64,000 nucleotides of DNA from Oceanimonas aquatica (GCF_030732065.1 NZ_JAVBHX010000003.1:186001-250000), one strand, 5' to 3'. Positions 25,746 to 34,869 are shown, counted from the first letter of the stretch. Numbers and translations: made by a program. The notes: generated by a model from the sequence alone, not told the origin.

Positions 25746-25949
25746 TTAGTCTTTATTTTGTTCTTCAAATTCCTTTATCTGCTGTTCGGCTTCGTCCTTG
25801 CTGATGCCGTAGGCTTCCTGGAGCTTGCCCGCCAGCTCTTCGCGTTTGCCGGCAATGACGTCGAGTTGATCGTCGGTCAGCTTGCCCCATTGCGTCTGGA
25901 CCTTGCCCTTGAACTGCTTCCAGTTGCCTTCCACGATATCCCAGTTCAT
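25746..25949 (-). CDS. CsbD family stress-response protein
   Basis: The 67-residue protein begins MNWDIVEGNWKQFKGKVQTQWGKLTDDQLDVIAGKREEL, the CsbD/YjbJ signature. Members are abundant, helical, general-stress proteins of unknown biochemical function. A ribosome binding site (ggagtg) precedes the ATG. It reads toward the lipoprotein gene. Confidence 0.92.
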   Translation of the reverse strand: MNWDIVEGNWKQFKGKVQTQWGKLTDDQLDVIAGKREELAGKLQEAYGISKDEAEQQIKEFEEQNKD

Positions 25950-26021
25950 ATGTCACTCCTGTATTGATGGATGAGCCCGCCGGCACCAGGGCCGGCAAGG
26001 CCGGGGGGTAACCATGCCGCT

Positions 26022-26474
26022 TCAAGTCGCGGTCCACAGGCTACACCAACCGGTATTACTGATGTTGCCAGCCACCAACCGGCAACTGTTTGACTCGGCG
26101 ATAAAGTGCTCGCACTGGCTGCACTGCCTGCCTTCGTTGGGATGGACTTGGTATTGCACACTGGCCTGCGGAACCTTGGCCGCCTGGGGAGTGGCGGGGG
26201 TGTCGTCCGCCCCCCGGGACGGGATCTCCGGTTTGGGTTCACAGCCTACCAGGGCGACGGGGATCAACAGACTGCAGCCCATGACCAGAGCGTTACGCAA
26301 GACTTTCCTGCGGTCCGGGTATTCGGCGGCCTGGGCCTTGTCCCCGACGTTGTGTGTCGCCCCTGTGCGGTGTGAAGGTGGGTGCAATTCCGGTTCATAT
26401 CGCCTCCTGTGGCGGTGCGGCCGGTCGAGTTCCAAGTGCGGTTTCCCGTGTTCGTCATGATGGTGGTACCGCAT
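26022..26474 (-). CDS. High-potential iron-sulfur protein (HiPIP), start uncertain
   Basis: The C-terminal ~45 residues carry the HiPIP cluster-binding pattern: RQCSQCEHFIAESNSCRLVAG and GWCSLW, four Cys for one [4Fe-4S]. Upstream is a Tat-like signal DRRKVLRNALVMGCSLLIP, so the mature protein would be a periplasmic electron carrier. The start is unresolved: the best ribosome binding site (aggagg at 26403-26408) serves an ATG at 26398 in a different frame, which suggests a frameshift near the 5' end or an unusual start. The coordinates use the in-frame ATG at 26474; the mature domain is certain, the first 50 residues are not. Confidence 0.75.
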   Translation of the reverse strand: MRYHHHDEHGKPHLELDRPHRHRRRYEPELHPPSHRTGATHNVGDKAQAAEYPDRRKVLRNALVMGCSLLIPVALVGCEPKPEIPSRGADDTPATPQAAKVPQASVQYQVHPNEGRQCSQCEHFIAESNSCRLVAGNISNTGWCSLWTAT

Positions 26475-26786
26475 GTACGACATCGCCATGGTCAACATGG
26501 TCGACGCCGCCAAGTACAAGATTATTCATCCGGTTAGGGGCTGTCTGTGCGATGGCGTACATAGCATCGAAACAGGTCTGGCGGTCCGTGTGCGCTAACG
26601 AACAGACGATGTTTTCAGTGAGAGTAAAGTGGGAGTCAGGTGATGATGACCGAGTGCCATGCTGGTCGTTCAGTTATCGGTATCACCCGAACGGCGTGGC
26701 AGGCAATGTCCGTCGCTGCGCCCGCAAACGGGGTTCGGCATCTGCCGACATCCTTGTTGGTCACCTGCCAGGAGGCATCGCATATT

Positions 26787-26939
26787 ATGGGTACCATTCT
26801 GTTAATCCTGCTGGTCTTGCTGTTGATCGGCGTCATTCCAAGCTGGCCTTACAGCCGTAATTGGGGCTTCGCTCCGAGCGGGGTACTGGGGGTTGTGCTG
26901 GTTATTGTGGTGGTGTTGCTGTTGCTGGGGCGGATCTGA
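26787..26939 (+). CDS. DUF3309 family small membrane protein
   Basis: The 50-residue peptide MGTILLILLVLLLIGVIPSW then PYSRNWGFAPSGVLGVVLVIVVVLLLLGRI is two hydrophobic helices joined by a short polar turn, the DUF3309 pattern. An aggagg lies 11 bases upstream of ATG 26787. Function unknown; such peptides occur in stress-induced envelope clusters, as here. Confidence 0.85.
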   Translation: MGTILLILLVLLLIGVIPSWPYSRNWGFAPSGVLGVVLVIVVVLLLLGRI

Positions 26940-27104
26940 CCGCAAGCACTACGCCACTGAAGAAGCCATCGTTATGGCTCGTGACGGCGGGGGATTCCAA
27001 GGCAGCGCGCTATATAGCAATGCACGAAGTACCCCGCCGGTTGGATGCATCAATGACGATAGCTTCAGCCCCCTTGGGGGATGTTCTGTGAAGGAGTAAT
27101 GATT

Positions 27105-27665
27105 ATGTACAGCCTACAACGCAATGTGTTCGCGCTCATCCTGGCGGCGGCTTTCTTCGTCCTGCCGGCGGCGAATAATCAGGCCGTCGCGGCCACTGCG
27201 GAAGATCTGGACAGGGATTCCCGTCAGGCGCTGCAGACCCTGTATCGCACCGAGCCTATCGCCGAGAGCCTTTCGCACACGGCCAAGGGGGTACTGGTAT
27301 TCCCGAATATGGTGAAGGCGGGGCTGGTCTTTGGCGGCAGCTATGGGGAAGGCGTGCTGATAAAAGGTGACTCGACCGTCGATTATTACAACTCGGTTTC
27401 AGGATCCTGGGGGCTGCAAATCGGTGCCCAGACGTATGGCTATGCAGTGTTTCTGATGACCGAGGAGGCAGTGCGCTATGTTGAAGATACCCAAGGCTGG
27501 GAGCTGGGTGTTGGTCCCACCGTGGTGGTGGTGGACGAAGGGGTCGCAAAAAACCTGTCGACCTCGTCCCTGCAACATGATGCCTATGCGTTTATTTTCA
27601 GCCAGCAGGGACTGATGGCGGGACTCAGCATAGAAGGCACCAAGATTTCTCGTATCAATCGGTAG
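27105..27665 (+). CDS. SYLF/YSC84 lipid-binding domain protein
   Basis: The 186-residue protein has a signal peptide ending near residue 30 (AVAA) and a SYLF domain: KGVLVFPNMVKAGLVFGGSY, then GPTVVVVDEG and AYAFIFSQQGLMAGLSIEGTKI. SYLF domains bind phosphoinositides in eukaryotes; bacterial members are periplasmic, perhaps membrane-associated. ATG 27105 is chosen because aaggag lies eight bases before it; an in-frame ATG two codons earlier is too close to that site. Confidence 0.88.
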   Translation: MYSLQRNVFALILAAAFFVLPAANNQAVAATAEDLDRDSRQALQTLYRTEPIAESLSHTAKGVLVFPNMVKAGLVFGGSYGEGVLIKGDSTVDYYNSVSGSWGLQIGAQTYGYAVFLMTEEAVRYVEDTQGWELGVGPTVVVVDEGVAKNLSTSSLQHDAYAFIFSQQGLMAGLSIEGTKISRINR

Positions 27666-27730
27666 ACTGGCCCTGACGGTAGCTTTTATACCAACAGGCT
27701 ATACCGGATTTATCTCACAGGAGAGTCCTC

Positions 27731-27919
27731 ATGCCACTTATTAACCTGGTTATCGTGCTGATTGTGGTGGGTGTTCTGCTTTGGCTGGTTAACGCTTACA
27801 TTCCCATGGATCGCAAGATCAAAAATATCCTTAATATCGTTGTCGTTATTGCCGTGGTCATCTGGCTGTTGCAGGCGTTCGGCGTTCTGGGCGCCCTGGA
27901 CGGCATACGTGTTGGCTGA
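27731..27919 (+). CDS. Thivi_2564-type small membrane protein
   Basis: The 62-residue product has two hydrophobic helices (MPLINLVIVLIVVGVLLWLV and NILNIVVVIAVVIWLLQAFG) joined by a polar turn with IPMDRKIK, matching the Thivi_2564 family by pattern. A ribosome binding site (caggaga) precedes the ATG. Function unknown; likely inner membrane. Confidence 0.8.
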   Translation: MPLINLVIVLIVVGVLLWLVNAYIPMDRKIKNILNIVVVIAVVIWLLQAFGVLGALDGIRVG

Positions 27920-28141
27920 GGCGCTCGAATAGTAAAATTAACATGTGTCCTTGGGGTCATCAGGCCCCGGGGCATTTTCCTCGTCCCTGGTCTGCCAACC
28001 CATCCTTTACATGCATCAGATGCAGTTCAGCAAGTATTTCCCGTTATGCGCGACAACGTACCGACGCCGTACCGATTCCCTGTCATTGTTACCTTGTAGC
28101 CAGCCCGCAATATCGCGGACGGTTAACACTCCGAGGTTATT

Positions 28142-28333
28142 ATGGACAAGTCACACAAACCCAACCAACCCGAGCAGCCCGGCAAAAAAACGGCTCCCCA
28201 GGATCCCCAGCAACAGCGCAAACTGGGCGAAGAGCAACAAGAACCCCGTAAAGCGCAGGGTCAGCAAGAGCCTCAAGCGCAGGCGCAGGGCCAGCAAGAG
28301 CCCAAGCCGCAACGCCCCGAAGCCAAGAAGTAG
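28142..28333 (+). CDS. Low-complexity Gln/Pro/Lys-rich protein
   Basis: The 63-residue product consists of a disordered Q, P, E and K-rich chain with the repeated unit GQQEP (three copies) and no hydrophobic segment. It follows a possible ribosome binding site (cgagg) and lies on the same strand as its neighbours. It may be a disordered stress protein; the low complexity makes coding status less certain. Confidence 0.5.
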   Translation: MDKSHKPNQPEQPGKKTAPQDPQQQRKLGEEQQEPRKAQGQQEPQAQAQGQQEPKPQRPEAKK

Positions 28334-28497
28334 AGGCCGATAAAAAGGGGCTCGAGGTCGCAGGGCGGTACCAGTCCATGGACGGAGCGGATGATAACGC
28401 CCTGCGATCGTTAACCCCGGCCATGCCGCCTCAGCGGCGTGGCCGGGTCCGGTAGCGGAACACAGGCTTTCGTATTGGTTTATTCCGGAGAAAGGCC

Positions 28498-29346
28498 ATG
28501 TATATTTTCCATATACAGTATCAACAGTTGAAATTAATGATGGCGTTGGGCGGGTTACTGCTGCTCGCCGTTTTTAGTGCTTCGCTCTGTGCACAAACCC
28601 AGACCCGGCCCTATGAAATGTCTGATATCAGGATGGAAACCCAGATTTGGACCACCTATATCCTGAGCCCCTATTTGCGGGCCAACGATCTGCTGGTGGT
28701 GGTTCAAGACGGCGAGGCGACCCTTACCGGCGTGGTGGACGAGGCCGTCAATAAAGAGCTGGCCGAGGAGATTGCCCTGGGGGTGGAGGGGATCACCTCC
28801 GTTAACAACGATATCCAGGTGAAGGCAGGTTATGCGCTGCCGGCGCCGACCGGCGCGCGCAGTTATGGCGAGCGGGTCGATGACATCTCCATGACCGCGG
28901 CGGTCAAGTCTAAGCTGTTGTGGAGCAAGCATGCCGACGGCCTGGCCGTGGAAGTGACAACCGAAAGAGGCAAGGTCACACTGAAGGGAGCGGCCGGCAG
29001 CGTCGAAGCCAAGGAATTCGCCGAGAGGCAGGCCGCGAGCACCCGCGGCGTGCTGGGCGTGGACAACCAGCTGCGGATAGATCCGAATATCACCAAAAAC
29101 GAGCCCAAAGAGACGGGAAAAGGGGCCGGGCACGGGATGTCCGACAGCTGGATCACCATGAAGGTGAAGGCGACCTTTATGTATTCCAGCAATGTCAGCA
29201 GCTCCGATATAGCGGTTACCACGGAAGACGGCGTGGTCCATCTCAGTGGCAAGGTACACAGTGGCGCCGAACGGGCGCTGGCCATCGAACATGCCCAGAA
29301 TATACGTGGGGTCAAGAGTGTTGAGGCCAAGGCGCTCACTTTTTAA
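28498..29346 (+). CDS. BON-domain periplasmic protein (OsmY-like)
   Basis: The 282-residue protein has a signal peptide (cleavage about residue 32, SLCAQ) and three BON domains at about residues 43-105, 125-190 and 215-282, each with the LTGVV.../VTLKGAAGSVEAKEFAERQA-type Gly pattern. BON domains bind phospholipid membranes; OsmY is an osmotic-stress periplasmic chaperone. Ribosome binding: ggagaaagg. It is the last of the stress-protein run and is followed by a terminator. Confidence 0.88.
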   Translation: MYIFHIQYQQLKLMMALGGLLLLAVFSASLCAQTQTRPYEMSDIRMETQIWTTYILSPYLRANDLLVVVQDGEATLTGVVDEAVNKELAEEIALGVEGITSVNNDIQVKAGYALPAPTGARSYGERVDDISMTAAVKSKLLWSKHADGLAVEVTTERGKVTLKGAAGSVEAKEFAERQAASTRGVLGVDNQLRIDPNITKNEPKETGKGAGHGMSDSWITMKVKATFMYSSNVSSSDIAVTTEDGVVHLSGKVHSGAERALAIEHAQNIRGVKSVEAKALTF

Positions 29347-29370
29347 TCTCCTGACGCGCTGGTCAGGGTG

Positions 29371-29407
29371 CCGTCGTGCAATCCGGTTAGGGGCACGGCG
29401 GTTTTTT
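29371..29407 (+). terminator. Terminator after the BON-domain gene
   Basis: CCGTCGTGC and GCACGGCGG form a nine-pair stem with a 13-base loop, followed by six T. It overlaps the stop codon of the convergent Crp/Fnr gene. Confidence 0.75.
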
Positions 29408-30128
29408 ATGAGCTGGTCGGCGACATGGCCAGCAGCCGGTCGGTTTCCTTCTTGACCACGGCATAGCATTCGCAGCTGAGTTGTTCCAGCTTGGTGCGGT
29501 CCAGCACAGTGATATGGCCGCGATGGTACTCGATAACACCGAGCTGCTGCAGCTTGCCGGCGGCAATGGTGACCCCTTCCCGGCGTACCCCCAGCATGTT
29601 GGCTATCAGCTCCTGGGTCATGGTCAGGCGGTTATCCGGCAACCGATCCAGAGACAGCAGCAGCCAGCGGCATAGCTGCTGATCGACCGAATGATGGCGG
29701 TTGCATACTGCCGTCTGGGCCATCTGGGTGATCAGTGCCTGGGTGTAGCGCAGCATCAGCAACCGCATGGTCGCATCACGATTGAATTCTTCCTTGAGTC
29801 GCACGCTGGCCAGCCGGTAGGCGTGGCCGGCGCTTTGCACCAGTGCCCGGCTGGGAGTACTTTCGCCCCCCATAAAGACGGCAATACCAATGATTCCCTC
29901 GTTACCAACCACCGAAATCTCTGCCGATGCGCCGTCCTGCATTACATAGAGCAGCGAAATGATGGCATCGGTGGGAAAGTAGACGTAACGCAGTTGACTT
30001 CCTGATTCATACAAGACCTTTCCCAATGGCAGCGACACCAACTCGAGAAAGGGAAACAGGCGCTCCTTGACTTCGTCGGGTAAGGCGGACAGCAGATGAT
30101 TCTGCGCAGGGGTGGGTGAGTTGGACAT
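29406..30128 (-). CDS. Crp/Fnr family transcriptional regulator
   Basis: The 240-residue protein has a cyclic-nucleotide-binding-type beta domain (residues about 25-140, YFPTDAIISLLYVMQDG) and a C-terminal winged helix (MTQELIANMLGVRREGVTIAAGKL near 185). It has neither the FNR cysteine cluster nor a full cAMP-binding arginine/serine pair, so its ligand is unknown. ATG 30128 is chosen because ggagg precedes it. Homologues of this type sit beside stress genes; control of the neighbouring 24-29 kb cluster is an inference. Confidence 0.85.
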   Translation of the reverse strand: MSNSPTPAQNHLLSALPDEVKERLFPFLELVSLPLGKVLYESGSQLRYVYFPTDAIISLLYVMQDGASAEISVVGNEGIIGIAVFMGGESTPSRALVQSAGHAYRLASVRLKEEFNRDATMRLLMLRYTQALITQMAQTAVCNRHHSVDQQLCRWLLLSLDRLPDNRLTMTQELIANMLGVRREGVTIAAGKLQQLGVIEYHRGHITVLDRTKLEQLSCECYAVVKKETDRLLAMSPTSS

Positions 30129-30356
30129 CTCAGCCTCCATGAGATCGACAGCCGTTGACTATTTTGTTTTGTTGTAAACAGAGAATAGCGCAACGTTGCC
30201 TCACGAGGTGCTGAACACTTCTTGCCCGTTTGAATCTGTGCGAGAATATTCACTACGTATTTGTGCATTTGCCCACAGGGATGGGTGAGCTCCCTTTAGC
30301 CGGCTTTGACGCCGTACCGGGACGTTCACTCACCGGCCAGGAGAGGTCTATCTATC

Positions 30357-31304
30357 ATGGAACGCCGTCGTTTTCTTACCGGCCTCGCCAGCCTGGCGGC
30401 ATTGCCGCTGCTCGGATGTGGAGTATCGCCACTGCGGGTTGGTATTCATGCCTGGATTGGTTACGAAACCCTGTATCTTGCCCGCAATCTTAACTGGTTG
30501 CCCGACAGCGTAAAGCTGGTGTCGGGGGCCAATGCCACCGACTCCCTCAAGGGCCTGCGCAACGGCGAGCTGGATGCGGCCTGCCTGACCCTGGACGAGG
30601 TATTGCTGGCGCGCAGTCAGGGTATTCCGCTGACCATTGCTACCGTGTTCAATGTGTCGGCGGGCGCCGACATGCTGGTGGCCCGTACCGGTATTCAGCA
30701 GCTGGATCAGCTGGCGGGCAAGCGGCTGGGGGTGGAGTCCACCGCCCTGGGTGCCCTGATGCTGAACCGCATACTGCACAGCGCCGGCCTGCCGCGCTCG
30801 GCGGTCCGGCTGGTGGAGCTGGCTCCCGACGAACAGCTGGCGGCCTGGCAACAGGAACGCGTTGACGCCGTGATCACCTACGAGCCCACCGCCGGACGCT
30901 TGCTGGCACAGGGCGGCACACGGCTGTTCGACAGCCGCAGCCTGCCCGATACCATCTTCGACGTGCTGGCCTTGCGCACCGATGCGTCCGGCACCGGCTC
31001 GCTGGCCGCACTGGTGAACAACCATTTTCGGGCGCTGGAGCACATTCGTACCAACCGTCAGGATGCGCTCTACCGTATTGCCGGCCGGCAGAATGTATCG
31101 CTGCCCCAGGTGGAGCAGGCGCTGGCCGGGGTGGTAATGCCCAATCTCACGGCCAACCGCCGCTATCTGGATGAACAGGACAGCCGCCTGGCTCAGGCGG
31201 CCCATCAGTTGCACGATATTATGCTGGATCATGGTCTGCTGCTGCGGCCCGACCGGCTGCAACATCTGTTCAGCCCTCGCTGGCTTCCCGAGGAGAGGGA
31301 ATGA
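30357..31304 (+). CDS. ABC-type substrate-binding lipoprotein (NitT/TauT-like)
   Basis: The 315-residue protein begins MERRRFLTGLASLAALPLLG with lipobox LLGC, then a periplasmic binding fold of the SsuA/NMT1 type (WIGYETLYLA near 35, LGVESTALGALMLNRIL, ITYEPTAGRLL). No permease or ATPase gene is adjacent. Its TGA overlaps the ATG of the downstream diguanylate cyclase (ATGA), so the binding protein is more likely a sensory partner of that protein than a transporter part. Confidence 0.82.
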   Translation: MERRRFLTGLASLAALPLLGCGVSPLRVGIHAWIGYETLYLARNLNWLPDSVKLVSGANATDSLKGLRNGELDAACLTLDEVLLARSQGIPLTIATVFNVSAGADMLVARTGIQQLDQLAGKRLGVESTALGALMLNRILHSAGLPRSAVRLVELAPDEQLAAWQQERVDAVITYEPTAGRLLAQGGTRLFDSRSLPDTIFDVLALRTDASGTGSLAALVNNHFRALEHIRTNRQDALYRIAGRQNVSLPQVEQALAGVVMPNLTANRRYLDEQDSRLAQAAHQLHDIMLDHGLLLRPDRLQHLFSPRWLPEERE

Positions 31305-34009
31305 GTTTGTATTGCCGCGCATTGTTCTTGTTGTGTCTGCTGGCGTTGCCGGCGCGGGCGGAGCAGATGCTGACCCTGGGCGTGTTTGCCTACCGCCCCA
31401 AACCCATGATGATCACCATGTATCAGCCTCTCGCCGATTACCTGAGTGAACAATTGCCCGGTACCCAGGTGCGGCTGCGGGTCCTGAACCAGGACGAAAT
31501 GGAAACCGAGCTGTCCCGCAATGGGCTGGATCTGGTCTTTACCAACCCCAGCCACTATTTGTTGCTGCGCAGTCATAATGCCCTGACCGGGGTACTGGCC
31601 ACCAAGATCAGCCGCGAACAGGGCGAGGCCACCAGTGCCCTTGGCGGCGTGATCCTGACGCGCCGGGAGCGCAGTGATCTGAATACCCTTGAGGATCTGC
31701 GCAACCGCCATATCGCCATTCCCGGAAAACGCTTTCTGGGGGGCTATCAGACCCAGGCGCTGGAGCTGCTGGAGGCCGGCATTCGCCTGGGCAAGGACAC
31801 CACCCTGTCTGCCGTGGGCGGCCACGACGGGGTGATCGCCACCCTGTTGGAAGGGCGGGCCGATGCCGGCTTTGTTCGCACCGGGATCCTTGAAAGCCTG
31901 CCTGAGGTGCAGCAACGCCGGTTCCGGGTGCTGAATGCCCAGCACCTGCCCGGTTTTCCTTACGCGGTTTCAACCCGGCTTTATCCCGAGTGGCCTTTTC
32001 TGGCCCTGCCACGGGTATCCATGCCGCATGTTCGCCGCATTGCCAGTGCCCTGATGGCCCTGGAGCACGATCATCCCGCCGCCCTGGCCGCGGGCATTGA
32101 GGGCTTTGCCCCGCCCGGGGATTACCTGCCGGTGGAAAACCTGGCCCGGCGCCTGCGCCAGCCGCCCTTTGATGCGGAAGAAGAGCCCAGTCTGCTGGCC
32201 CTGTGGCGATTTTACGGGCCCTGGCTGGTGTTTGTGTCTGTGCTGATGCTGCTGCTCAGCCTCAGCCTGGTGGCGCTGTTTGGCAAGCATTATCAGGTGC
32301 GTCAGAGCCGCCGTGCCTACAAGGAGCAGAGCCGCAAGCTGGAAGAAGTGATCTGGGGCACCGGCATTGGCACCTGGGAATGGCAACCGGCTCAGGACCG
32401 CCTGTATTGCAGTGAGCAATGTGCCGGCCCTGCCGGTTACCACCGGGCCTGGCCCGGGCCCTTCAGCGCAAATCAGCTGCGTGCCCTGTTTCATGCTCAG
32501 GATCTGGCCACGCTGAAGCAGGCCTGGCAGCGCGTGCTGGAAGGACGGCTTGAGCACCTTGAACTGGAGCTTCGCCTGCGTCATCGCCGGGGAGGTTATG
32601 CCTGGGTACTGATCAAGGGCAGAGTGCTGGAACGCAACACCACGGGCCGGGTGGTGCGCATGTCGGGCACTTTGCATGACATCAGTTACCGCAAGCAGCA
32701 GCAGGCGGAGATTGCCGATAACGAAGAGCGGCTGCGCACCATAGTGGCCTTTTTGCCCATGGGCATTGCCCTGACCGACCGCAAGGGAATGATAGTGCAT
32801 TGCAATGCCGCCGCCGAGAGCATGCTGGGCATACGCCCCCGGCACCGGCTGGAAGACGTATATGACAATCAGGGCTGGCAGGTGCTGCGGGAAGACGGCA
32901 GTGCCATGCCCAAAAGCGAGTTCGCCAGCTCCCGGGCGCTGGCCGAAGACCGGCCGGTGCACGATGTGGTGATGTCGCTGCAGTCGGCAGCCGGTCAACG
33001 CTGGCTGAACGTCAGTGCCACCCCCCTGGGGCACAGCCGGTACAGCCTGGTGGTGGCCTTTGCCGATATTACCGCTCAGCGCCGGGCCGATCTCGACCTG
33101 CGACTGGCGGCGAGCGTATTCAGCCACACTCGGGAAGCCATCATGATCACCGATGAAGCCGGCACCATTCTCGATGTGAACGAGGCCTTTACCCGCATTA
33201 CCGGTTATGAGCGCGACAAGGTGCTGGGCAACAATGCCACCCTGCTGCATTCCGGGCGTCATTCTTCGGGCTTTTATGCCGAGATCTGGCAGGCGCTGGC
33301 CTGTCATGGCTACTGGCAGGGCGAGGTGTGGAGCCGGCGCCAGTGCGGCGAGCAGTATGCCCAGATGCTGAACGTCAGCCGGGTGCAGGATGAAGCCGGC
33401 CATTCCCGCCATTTCGTGTCCATGTTCTCGGACATTACCCCGCTGTTGGATCAGCAGGAAAAACTGGAGCGCATTGCCCATTACGATGCCCTGACCGGTC
33501 TGCCCAACCGCCTGCTGCTGGCCGACCGGCTGCAGCAGGCGCTGGCCGCCTGTCGCCGTCAGGGCGGGGCGGTGGGACTGGTGTTTCTCGATCTGGACGG
33601 TTTCAAGGCGGTCAACGATACCCATGGCCATGACGCCGGCGACGAACTGCTCAGGCAATTGGGGGCGTGCATGCAGCACTGCCTGCGGGAAAACGACACT
33701 CTGGCGCGCATGGGCGGCGACGAGTTTGTGGCGGTGCTGGCCGGCATGGCCGGCCCCGACGATGGCGACGAGGTAATGGAGCGACTGCTGGCCGCTGCCA
33801 GCGCACCCGTCGACATTGCAGGCATCAGGGTGCGAGTGTCCGCCAGCCTCGGCCTGGCGGTATACCCAAAGGACGGCGTTGACGCCGACAAGCTGATGCG
33901 CCGGGCGGATCTGGCCATGTACGCCGCCAAGCAGGCAGGCAAAAACCGCTGGCAGCGTTTTGCCGAGCTGGGCGAAGAGCAGCTGGAATACGAGTTGGGT
34001 GAGGCCTGA
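31301..34009 (+). CDS. PhnD-like sensor, PAS and GGDEF diguanylate cyclase
   Basis: The 902-residue protein has a signal peptide (residues 1-20), a periplasmic PhnD/phosphonate-binding-like domain (about 22-280: LGVFAYRPKPMMITMYQPLA, LVFTNPSHYLLLR), a membrane helix near 305-327, three PAS regions (about 340-460, 475-590 and 600-715) and a C-terminal GGDEF domain. The catalytic GGDEF is intact at 805-809 and the inhibitory I-site RxxD (RENDT) lies five residues before it. It should make cyclic-di-GMP in response to a periplasmic ligand. Translation is coupled to the substrate-binding lipoprotein gene. Confidence 0.9.
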   Translation: MSLYCRALFLLCLLALPARAEQMLTLGVFAYRPKPMMITMYQPLADYLSEQLPGTQVRLRVLNQDEMETELSRNGLDLVFTNPSHYLLLRSHNALTGVLATKISREQGEATSALGGVILTRRERSDLNTLEDLRNRHIAIPGKRFLGGYQTQALELLEAGIRLGKDTTLSAVGGHDGVIATLLEGRADAGFVRTGILESLPEVQQRRFRVLNAQHLPGFPYAVSTRLYPEWPFLALPRVSMPHVRRIASALMALEHDHPAALAAGIEGFAPPGDYLPVENLARRLRQPPFDAEEEPSLLALWRFYGPWLVFVSVLMLLLSLSLVALFGKHYQVRQSRRAYKEQSRKLEEVIWGTGIGTWEWQPAQDRLYCSEQCAGPAGYHRAWPGPFSANQLRALFHAQDLATLKQAWQRVLEGRLEHLELELRLRHRRGGYAWVLIKGRVLERNTTGRVVRMSGTLHDISYRKQQQAEIADNEERLRTIVAFLPMGIALTDRKGMIVHCNAAAESMLGIRPRHRLEDVYDNQGWQVLREDGSAMPKSEFASSRALAEDRPVHDVVMSLQSAAGQRWLNVSATPLGHSRYSLVVAFADITAQRRADLDLRLAASVFSHTREAIMITDEAGTILDVNEAFTRITGYERDKVLGNNATLLHSGRHSSGFYAEIWQALACHGYWQGEVWSRRQCGEQYAQMLNVSRVQDEAGHSRHFVSMFSDITPLLDQQEKLERIAHYDALTGLPNRLLLADRLQQALAACRRQGGAVGLVFLDLDGFKAVNDTHGHDAGDELLRQLGACMQHCLRENDTLARMGGDEFVAVLAGMAGPDDGDEVMERLLAAASAPVDIAGIRVRVSASLGLAVYPKDGVDADKLMRRADLAMYAAKQAGKNRWQRFAELGEEQLEYELGEA

Positions 34010-34061
34010 GGCCGGCACCCACGGCAAACAATCAATAATAATCACACATCAGGAGCACACC

Positions 34062-34793
34062 ATGACCGACGTTATGATGATGATCGTCTTTACATTGCTG
34101 GCGGGACTGGCCATGCCGGCCGGGGCCCTGCTGGCGCGCATCGAGCGCATTCATCCCGACTGGCTGGAAAACGAGTTGCGTCATTCGGTGGTGGCTTTTG
34201 GCGGTGGAGCCCTGCTGTCGGCGGTGGCTTTGGTGCTGGTGCCGGAAGGGGCGGCGCGGCTCACTGCCAGCAGCGCGGCCCTGTGTTTTGCCGGCGGCGG
34301 CCTGGCCTTTATGGCGCTGGATGTGCTGCTCGACCGGTTTAAAACCCGGGCCGGGCAGCTGGCGGCCATGCTGTCGGACTTTATTCCCGAATCCCTGGCA
34401 CTGGGGGCGGCCTTTGCCTATGGCAGCAAGAGTGGTGCCCTGTTGCTGGCCGGACTGATGGCGTTGCAGAACCTGCCGGAAGGCTTTAATGCCTACCGGG
34501 AGCTGTCCGCTACCGCCAGGCCCGGCAATGGCCGGGGGCGGGCGGTGAAATCCTTTGTGGGCATGGCGTTGCTGGGGCCGGCGGCGGCACTGGCGGGCTA
34601 TTTCTGGCTGGCGGCCAACCCGCCGCTGGTGTCGGGCATCATGCTGTTTGCCGCCGGTGGCATTTTGTATTCGGTGTTTCAGGACATTGCCCCTCAGGCG
34701 GTGCTGGAACGCCACTGGGCTCCGCCCATGGGCGCCGTGCTTGGCTTTCTGCTGGGTATTCTGGGACACATGCTGATCACTCACGGCGCCTGA
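34062..34793 (+). CDS. ZIP family metal transporter
   Basis: The 243-residue membrane protein has about eight helices. The fifth region holds ALQNLPEGFNAY, and SDFIPESLALGAAF precedes it; together these give the metal-binding H/N-x-P-E-G/S motifs of ZIP proteins, here with Asn and Ile/Pro replacing the usual His in part. It probably moves zinc, iron or manganese inward. ATG 34062 has aggag upstream. The ORF begins 52 bases after the diguanylate cyclase stop. Confidence 0.78.
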   Translation: MTDVMMMIVFTLLAGLAMPAGALLARIERIHPDWLENELRHSVVAFGGGALLSAVALVLVPEGAARLTASSAALCFAGGGLAFMALDVLLDRFKTRAGQLAAMLSDFIPESLALGAAFAYGSKSGALLLAGLMALQNLPEGFNAYRELSATARPGNGRGRAVKSFVGMALLGPAAALAGYFWLAANPPLVSGIMLFAAGGILYSVFQDIAPQAVLERHWAPPMGAVLGFLLGILGHMLITHGA

Positions 34794-34812
34794 ATAAAAC
34801 CCCGCACCGCCT

Positions 34813-34832
34813 GCCGCCGGTGGGCGGCTTTT
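34813..34832 (+). terminator. Terminator after the ZIP gene
   Basis: GCCGCC and GGCGGC with a GGTG loop, then TTTTGG, 20 bases after the stop. Confidence 0.6.
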
Positions 34833-34869
34833 GGTATGATTCTCTTTTTCGCCAACGGAACCGCCGCCT

